Positions 25,853 to 33,000 of a DNA stretch of 64,000 bases are shown one piece after another; within the stretch, counting starts at the first letter, position 1; every line of letters starts with the position of its first letter. The DNA comes from Microbulbifer sp. ALW1. Lineage in GTDB: Bacteria; Pseudomonadota; Gammaproteobacteria; Pseudomonadales; Cellvibrionaceae. The DNA is taken from the NCBI RefSeq assembly GCF_009903625.1, contig NZ_CP047569.1:4510501-4574500 (forward strand). The letters are read 5' to 3'. Made by a program: the position numbers and the translations under genes. The notes under the pieces were generated by a model. The model did not search any database. It had not been told where the DNA came from and was given only the letters and a program-made list of their open reading frames with translations.

Positions 25853-26691
25853 GCGCTTGCCTCCACCAACCGTTGGGCGAAGGCGGTGGCCTGTGGCCGG
25901 CACGCCTGCAGCAGCTCGCTGATCAGGGGGCGCTCCAGCTGCCGCTCGCGCTCGGCCCTGACGTTGACCGCAACCACGGCAGGACGGGTATGGTAGTAAG
26001 AGCCCCAGTTTGCCAGCTCTGGCCCGAGGCGGGAGCCATCGGCGCGGCACAGGACCAGCTGGTGATCGGTCAGCTTCTGTAGCAGGTGCTGAACTTCAGG
26101 AGTGGCCGTAAAGATGGCCCAGGTGAGATCTGCCGCAGCGAACAGCTCCGCTAGTATCAGGAACAGCAGGCGACTACCGCCGCGGGCAGTGGCCACCAGA
26201 TTGCCTATTTCAGCGACATCCCGGCGATTTACCGGTACGCCGGCCCGCTCGCCGAGAAGAACTTCCACCGGTGCATCGAGATACTGTTCGAGAAACAGCG
26301 GCTCGCTGGAAGCCGGGCGCAGGCCCAGCCCCCCATCCATCCGGTTACCCCGGCCAAAAGAGAGAAGCCAGGGCATAAAGTGCCGCAGACGGGCGCCGTA
26401 CACCCGATGAAACTGCCCGGCGATGTATGCTTCTACCGCACCGCGCCCGGGGTCGGCATCGCCGCTGAACCGGAAGCTGAGTGGCGCGCTGGCCTCGTGC
26501 CCCTGACTCGGTGCACTGGTCGGGACACTGGTCGGGGCACTGATCGGCGTATTGGTCGGAGCACTGGTCGCATCATACTCATCCCCCTCGCAAGCCGCGG
26601 ACCCGGCGCCAAGAGAGCCTATAAAACCCGCCTGCTCTGCGGACAACGACCGGGGCTGACCGGCATACTGCGAGCGAACATCCACTGCCAT
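25849..26691 (-). CDS. Thermostable hemolysin-family (T_hemolysin) protein
   Basis: A 280-residue protein. After an unusual repeat-encoded N-terminus (about residues 40-60, rich in APTS), the domain from about 75 runs through AVEAYIAGQFHRVYGARLRH, LFLEQYLD and the diagnostic EIGNLVATARGGSRLLFLIL. This matches PF12261, named after the Vibrio thermostable hemolysin. It has no signal peptide, so the name is probably misleading; I suspect an acyl-transferase-like role, since the family shares gene neighbourhoods with acyl ligases. It heads the ten-gene operon; the promoter should lie within 26692-26818. Confidence 0.8.
   Translation of the reverse strand: MAVDVRSQYAGQPRSLSAEQAGFIGSLGAGSAACEGDEYDATSAPTNTPISAPTSVPTSAPSQGHEASAPLSFRFSGDADPGRGAVEAYIAGQFHRVYGARLRHFMPWLLSFGRGNRMDGGLGLRPASSEPLFLEQYLDAPVEVLLGERAGVPVNRRDVAEIGNLVATARGGSRLLFLILAELFAAADLTWAIFTATPEVQHLLQKLTDHQLVLCRADGSRLGPELANWGSYYHTRPAVVAVNVRAERERQLERPLISELLQACRPQATAFAQRLVEASA
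26514..26573 (-). repeat. Five 12-bp in-frame tandem repeats
   Basis: Units CACTGGTCGGGA, CACTGGTCGGGG, CACTGATCGGCG, TATTGGTCGGAG and CACTGGTCGCAT run end to end and encode a Pro/Thr/Ser-rich SAPT/SVPT linker near the N-terminus of the hemolysin-family protein. Being a multiple of three, copy-number change would alter linker length and not the frame. Confidence 0.9.
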
Positions 26692-26818
26692 TTCCTTTTC
26701 TCCATAGTAGAAATCGGATATGAGCAGTCTACGGGGGCTAAATTAAGGCAAACTTAAGGTTTCCAATCTGGCACCGGTATTCGCGCCAACTCGTCATCAA
26801 TCCATCTCGCGGTACGGT

Positions 26819-28579
26819 TTATTTCACCGCCTCCAGCAGTACCAGATCGTAACCGGTATCCAGTGTTACCGCGCCATTCACCACGGTGGCCAGAGTTCCG
26901 GAATAAGCATCGCGCACGGTAATCCCCTCGTTAAATACACCGGCCGCGGGAATTGTTTTCTCTCCCGGCAATTGCTCCAGCGCGACCAGTACCACGTCAT
27001 CTGCCAGTGTGCGGGAAAACACCAGCGGCGTCTGCTGCTGGACCCGATGTGCGCCGGCACCCAGTGAAGGGTGGGCGCGGCGGAACTGTAGTAGCTTCTG
27101 CCAGTGGACCAGCAGCTGCTGAGTTTCCGGATTGGCGAAATCCTGCCAGTTCATGGGTGAGCGCAATTGTGCATCGTAGATCGCCGCTGCGTCGGTCAGT
27201 AGACGGCCGGTCTCGTCCCCGAAATAGATCTGCACAGCACCGGGGGCCAACACCAGCTTGGTGGCGGACTCGAAGGTACGACTGCGGTCTCGGTCGAAGC
27301 TTTCCAGATCATCGTGAGAACTGATGTAATTCAGTACCCCTGCGCCCTTGAGATTTCCCGCCACAAGATCGTCTGCGTACTGCTGAAATAAATCCGCAGG
27401 GGTCTGCTCCGCCTGGTGCACAAACCCCATATTGATCAGACTGTCGAAACCGTACTGGTAAAAGTCCACCTTGCGATCACCGAAGTCGAACTGACGTCCG
27501 TCGCTGTTCCAGAAGTTGTCCACTCCGAACCCGTACACTTCGCCGAGCATAAAAAATGGCTTATCGTCGATTTTTTTGTCCGGGTTCTGTTGTTTCCACT
27601 GCGACAGCGCTTCGCCCGCCTCCAGTTTCAACTCTGCCCAGAATTCCGGCTCCACATGCTTGGCGGTGTCTACACGAAATCCATCCACGCCATATTCCCG
27701 CACCCAATCGGTAAGCCATTTCAGGAGATAGTAGCGAGGCGCACGCGGGTGAGCGGTGCGCGCAAAAAAAGTATCCAGCTGGGCAATTTCCTGATCCAGT
27801 CTTCCTTCCTGCCGCCACTTTTCCTGCAGGAACGGCGGCAACTCGACGGCATCATCACTCTCCGTGCGAATGTCTGGCAGATGGTCGGTCAGGGTACAGG
27901 TGACATTACCGGCAAATCCCGACCAGTCGCACACCGGCGCGGTGCGCACCCACTCCGTCGGCCACAGCGGGTCCTGGGCGGTCTCAGGTCCGGTGTGATT
28001 GGCAATAACATCCAGCAACACGCGAATGCCCTGGCCGTGGGCGGTGTCGATCAACTCCTTCAGGTCCGCCTCGCTGCCGAAATTGGCATCCAGCGCGGTC
28101 CAGTCTTTCGGCCAGTAGCCATGATAGGCATAGGTGCGCCCGGAAGCCTCCAGGTACCCGTGGATATTTTCCACCAATGGTGACATCCAGATGGCGTCGA
28201 TGCCGAGCGCGGAAAAATAGCCCTCGTTCAGTTTGTTGATCACGCCGCGCAGATCACCGCCGAGGTATCCGCGCAGTGGTGCGCCGTCGGCCTGGCGTGT
28301 GTAGGCCAGATCATTGGCGGTGTCCCCGTTGTTGAAACGATCCGGCAACAGGAAATAGATACTCGCATTGCGCCAGTATGGATCGACGGCAATCTCCGGT
28401 AGCGGCTCGGGCTGGGGTTCGGGTTGAGGTTCGGGCTGGGACGACGGTGGTGCACCGGTGTTTCCACCAGCAGCGCCACCACCGCCGCCACAGCCTGCAA
28501 CGAATACTGCCAGCGCCAACAGCGGAACCAGTGCCCACAGCGGTACAAGTGCCACGAACGAATACTGCTTTACTACCAT
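26819..28579 (-). CDS. MalS-like GH13 alpha-amylase lipoprotein
   Basis: A 586-residue GH13 enzyme with a lipobox (LAVFVAGCGGGG) and a Pro/Glu/Gln linker (PEPQPEPQPEP) before the barrel. Catalytic residues: Asp about 304 (GVDGFRVDTAKH), Glu about 347 (MLGEVYG), Asp about 423 (ISSHDD). The YFLLPDRFNNGDTANDL and YHGYWPKDW segments resemble the periplasmic MalS group (GH13_19). A close paralogue of the same length is at 37494-39254. It is the last gene of an operon with the DUF1552 and cytochrome-fusion genes; the spacing to the upstream gene is 16 bases. It should cut maltodextrin or starch at the membrane surface. Confidence 0.92.
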   Translation of the reverse strand: MVVKQYSFVALVPLWALVPLLALAVFVAGCGGGGGAAGGNTGAPPSSQPEPQPEPQPEPLPEIAVDPYWRNASIYFLLPDRFNNGDTANDLAYTRQADGAPLRGYLGGDLRGVINKLNEGYFSALGIDAIWMSPLVENIHGYLEASGRTYAYHGYWPKDWTALDANFGSEADLKELIDTAHGQGIRVLLDVIANHTGPETAQDPLWPTEWVRTAPVCDWSGFAGNVTCTLTDHLPDIRTESDDAVELPPFLQEKWRQEGRLDQEIAQLDTFFARTAHPRAPRYYLLKWLTDWVREYGVDGFRVDTAKHVEPEFWAELKLEAGEALSQWKQQNPDKKIDDKPFFMLGEVYGFGVDNFWNSDGRQFDFGDRKVDFYQYGFDSLINMGFVHQAEQTPADLFQQYADDLVAGNLKGAGVLNYISSHDDLESFDRDRSRTFESATKLVLAPGAVQIYFGDETGRLLTDAAAIYDAQLRSPMNWQDFANPETQQLLVHWQKLLQFRRAHPSLGAGAHRVQQQTPLVFSRTLADDVVLVALEQLPGEKTIPAAGVFNEGITVRDAYSGTLATVVNGAVTLDTGYDLVLLEAVK

Positions 28580-28595
28580 TGTTGCCCTACTCCGC

Positions 28596-30020
28596 TTAGA
28601 CAGCTCCGCCCGACCAGTGATTTTCCGGCAAACTGTTTACCCCCAGATAGCGAGCCACATCCCCGAACAGTTGGTGAGTGCCATAAATACGCTGACTGTT
28701 GTTGATGCCGTCACCGCAATTGATGATGCGGCCCATTTGCAGCGCACCGCCGGCGCCACCCGCCAGGGTAACGGCACCGGCAGCACCACCGTGTTTGGAA
28801 CCGTCGCCCACTTCGGAAAACATCACTACCAGGGTGTCGTCCAGCAGGCCTTTGTTTTCCAACTGCTGCAGGGTGTACGCGAGTAGTGAGTGATACCAGC
28901 GCACCTGCGCGGTATGGGGTACGTCGCCGGGGCGGTGGGAGGCGCTGTGACTGGCGAATTCGTTGTACCAGCGGGTAATGGAACCGACCGTGCCACTTGT
29001 ACTGTTGTGCTGAATACCCTGGCTGATGGCATCCTGCGCCATCTGCCAGCATTCGTCGTAGGAGTAGTTCACCAGATTGCCGTTTTCATCGCCCTTGGAA
29101 AGCTGCAAGGTGGCGACGCGGTGCAGTCCGCAGGAAAAGGCACCGACAATATTGTCCACCTGCGCCCTCGCCAGATGCGGGAACATTTGCCACTCGGTGG
29201 GCGATAGCGGACTGGAGGAGGCGTAATAGGGATCCGTCATTACGTTGGTATTGAAACTGCACTCACCCACCTGATTACCAGCGAGATCCCGCAGCCGTTT
29301 CAGCGCATTTTCGTGCAGCGTGAGTTTATCCCGCTGCGCGTTTTCCAGAGTGACGTCTGCCAGGCTATCGAAATCATTCAGAATGGCCTCGTAGTAGGCC
29401 TGCTTATCCGGGTCAGCACTGCCGCCAGCCCCTCCACCCGAAATGCCTACCGCCAGTTTTTGTGCGGCATCTGCCGGATCATTGTTTGGAATTGGTCGCT
29501 CCGCGGAATCCACGTTGCGCGGTTTGGAAATCATGATGTCGGAGCGGTTACCGGTGCGCACACCGAGGCTCAGTACACCTTCATTGCCCAGCTGCTCGGC
29601 AATCAAATGATCGATACTGGCACTGCCATAACTGATGCCATTGTTACCGGTAAGAATCCCGCGCATATCGTTGTAGTGAGCGCCAGCACCATCACCAATA
29701 TCCAGGGTCAGGTTCTGCAGCACAATCAAGCGATTGTGCCAGGACGACAGCGGCCCTAAACCAAAGCTCAATTCCTGGCTGCCACTGATGCTGCCCGGCC
29801 CCTGGTTGGGCAGCCAGTTATAAGGCACAACACCGTTGGGGTAGTAAAGAAACAGCACCCGCTGCGCGCCACCGGTCTGGGCGAATACGCGCTGGCCGAG
29901 CATGCTGCCTGCAAGCGGCAACAGCATTCCCGTTTGCGCCAGATTGCGCAGAAATTTTCTGCGCGACTGGCGGGAGGATTCATTGACCGAGGTGAAACCG
30001 AATTTATTGAAGAATTTCAT
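28596..30020 (-). CDS. DUF1552 protein with Tat signal
   Basis: A 474-residue exported protein. The Tat motif SRRKFLRNLAQTG (twin arginines) is followed by a hydrophobic segment and a cleavage site near RVFAQ. The body matches DUF1552 (LFLYYPNGVVPYNW, HNRLIVLQNLTLD, VMFSEVGDGSKHGG), a family of unknown function that commonly sits beside DUF1592/1588-type cytochrome proteins, as it does here, 12 bases downstream of the cytochrome fusion. The Tat route implies folding, perhaps with a cofactor, in the cytoplasm before export. It may be a redox or oxidase partner of the neighbour; that is inference. Confidence 0.85.
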   Translation of the reverse strand: MKFFNKFGFTSVNESSRQSRRKFLRNLAQTGMLLPLAGSMLGQRVFAQTGGAQRVLFLYYPNGVVPYNWLPNQGPGSISGSQELSFGLGPLSSWHNRLIVLQNLTLDIGDGAGAHYNDMRGILTGNNGISYGSASIDHLIAEQLGNEGVLSLGVRTGNRSDIMISKPRNVDSAERPIPNNDPADAAQKLAVGISGGGAGGSADPDKQAYYEAILNDFDSLADVTLENAQRDKLTLHENALKRLRDLAGNQVGECSFNTNVMTDPYYASSSPLSPTEWQMFPHLARAQVDNIVGAFSCGLHRVATLQLSKGDENGNLVNYSYDECWQMAQDAISQGIQHNSTSGTVGSITRWYNEFASHSASHRPGDVPHTAQVRWYHSLLAYTLQQLENKGLLDDTLVVMFSEVGDGSKHGGAAGAVTLAGGAGGALQMGRIINCGDGINNSQRIYGTHQLFGDVARYLGVNSLPENHWSGGAV

Positions 30021-30032
30021 TATTGTTATCTC

Positions 30033-33000
30033 CTAACGGCGCAGGGTGAAAGCATCGGACAAAACGAGCGTCCGCAGCATGTCGCGCATACCGCCGCCAT
30101 TGCGCAGGTCTTCACTGGTGGAGTGAATGATCACATCGTCACTGGCGCCCTCTTCGCGGCCGACTACGTAGCGGTAGAACTGCCGCGCAAAACAGGCCTC
30201 ACCCTGGTCACTGCCAGCGATCAGGCCGGCCAGTTCCGGCACCGAATAAAAATCGTAACTGGGGCTGGTGGGATCCATTACCGTCGCCGGCGTGTACAGG
30301 CTCTTGATACTGCCGCTGTCATCGATCTCCCGCTGTTCACCGGTACCGATGGTTTCGATGGTGCGATACAGGGCATCACTGCCAAAGCGCTCGAAGCCAA
30401 AACCGACACCATCGATAAACTGGTGACAGGCGGCACAGGCGGGATCGGAGGTGTGACGTGCAGTAGCTTCGCGGTTGCTGTCGGTATCCTCAAACACCAC
30501 GTTGAAGTCCGCGGCCGCCGGCGGTGGGAACTCCTGGCACATCAGCACTTCACGCACATAGACACCGCGTTTGATCGGCGCCGGGTTCACGGTGCTGGTA
30601 CGGGAGGCGAGGAAGCTGCCATGGCCCAGCAGGCCGCTGCCGCTGCGCGGATCACCGGACGGGAAAGTACGCATGGCCCAGTCACTGCCGCTGGTATCCA
30701 GACCGTAATGCGCAGCGAGATCACCGTTGGCCCAGGTGTAATTGGCCGAAAGCAGTTCACCAAAGGCGGCATTGGTGCGAATGTTCTCCAGCACAAAGCC
30801 CACGGTTTCTTCCTTGAAAGCCGCCACCAGGTTGGTATCGGTGATAGCCGGGAAGGGATACTGATTGTTGATCAGCCAGCCACCGATAAACCGGCGCAGA
30901 CCAAGTTCCGCACGGGAGTCCGCCAACAGGCGATCCACCTGCGCAGCCACATCGAAGTTTTGCTCGGTCGCGGCCAACAGCAGAGTGTCGTCCGGTGTAG
31001 TGGCCCAGAAGGTATACGACAGTAGTGTCGCCACTTCGTAGTTGTCGAGCCGGTAGAGTCCGCTCTCGCTGTCCAGCACACCCAGTTCGGAGCGATACAT
31101 AAAGTGCGGCGACATCAGCATTGCCTGCAAAGCCAGACGGCCGTCGTCGTCGCTGCTGTAGAGCCCGGTGTAGCGGGAAATCTCTGCACTCTGCAGCGGA
31201 CGACGGAACAGGCGGAAGCCGAGGGTATCCACCACACACTGCACATCGCCACAACCACTCACCAGGTTCATGAAACCGGTTTGCCCGATGGCGAGTTCCG
31301 CCACCTGCTCGGCCACCATCTCATAACCCAGGGTCCGATCGTTACCCGCAGAAAGGTAAGACGCGGTGTCGAAGTTGCGGTAGCGCCCGTCGGCAGGAAC
31401 CGGGTTCATCAGTGAGCTATCGAAATCGATTCCGAAAATATCGCGCACACTGTTGAGGTATTCCTCGCGGGTGAGCAGGCGCAGGTTGCGCTGATCCAGG
31501 TTGCTACCATCGCAGTCACTGCCACTACAGTTGCCGCTGCTCCAGGCCTCTTCCACGATCAGCCTCGCCACTTCATAGGCGCAGGCACCGGCCTCATCGC
31601 CGGTACAGTTGGCGGCGGCGTCCATGGGCATGAAGTCTTCGATGTACTGGGTAAGGTCCCCGAGCTGCCAGTTGGCGCCCTTGCCCGCCAGTGCCAGGGC
31701 AACCGCGCCCTGGCCCTGATCGCCATGGCAGCTCGCACACTGGGCCGCATAAAAGTTCTGCCCGGCCTCGTATTCATTGGTTGCACTGGGGAAGAGCGCC
31801 ACCAGGGAAAGGTCGTGTTGCGGGATCAGCAACTGCACCTGCGGCAGCGATGGATCACTCACGATATAGGGCGAAGCATCGCCGCTCCAGCCACCAAACA
31901 CAGTGCCCAGCGGCGCGTCATCGGCATTGACGGTAATCACACTGCCGATGGAGTAGTCGCGCCCGCCGTCGGCAGTGGTACCGCCGATCACGGAAACCCG
32001 CGAAGTGTCGCCGCCAACGGGGCCGTCCGGTGTCCACGGCTCCCAGGCGCCGCCGACAAAACTGGCAGACTCGTCGATATTCCGCTGGTCTCCGGTCTGC
32101 TCACCATTGTCATTATTGAACACCAAATTGATCTGGCCGTTGTGGAGATCTTCCTGTTCCACCGAGTGTGTCCACCAGCCGTCGGCATCGGGCCCACTCA
32201 TCAACAGCCCCGGCCACTGGGTCAACGGCTGATCCTGGCCGTCGACGGTTACCCACAGGTGTACATAAACCTGCTCCCAGTTATCCGGGTTGTCATAACG
32301 CAAACGGATGCCATCAAAGCCTTCTTCCAGAGTGAGCGACGCGGTGAATTCACCGATAATTGCTTCCACAGTAACGGCACCGGTGCCCGTGCGGGTGACC
32401 AGGCCAGTCTGATCAACACTGGCGGGTCCGCTGGCGATGGACCAGCTGACCTGCCCGAAAATATTCTCCCGGGTACCATCGGCGCGAAGCCCCACCGCAA
32501 CAAGCTGGCGACTGCTTTCCAGTAATTGTCCCTTGGGAGCGATTTCCAGTCCGGTGATGGCGGTATCGATGGAGGTCACCGAAATGGTCAGCTGGGCACT
32601 GAAGCCCCCCTGCTGCACAGTGACAATAGCGGTACCGGTATTGCCGGCGCGCAGCACAAAGTCATCACTACCTACCGACTCCACCGCAAGCACATTGCCG
32701 TTGCTGGAGCTCACGCTGGGGGCATTGGGTACTGGCGCGGTAAAGCCGTTGTCGTACAGGGAGTAGACCTGCACGGTCATTGCATCGCCGCCGTTCAGAC
32801 GGTCACTGCCGGCATCCAGCTGAATACCTACCTGCTGTAAACCGGTGCCGTCGATCCACTCACGGAACAGCGCTTCCGCCACCGGGTTGGTATACCGGGT
32901 GCCCTTCGGCATGCGGTTGTTGTCAGTGGTCTGGTAGATATACACCAGGCTGCTGGCGTGATCGAAGGGACGCAAACGGGCGGCACCACCGGTGGTTTCC

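Noticed and set aside
25849..26691. Secreted hemolysin toxin
   Set aside because: No signal peptide is visible and the gene heads an enzyme operon; the name follows the Pfam family only.
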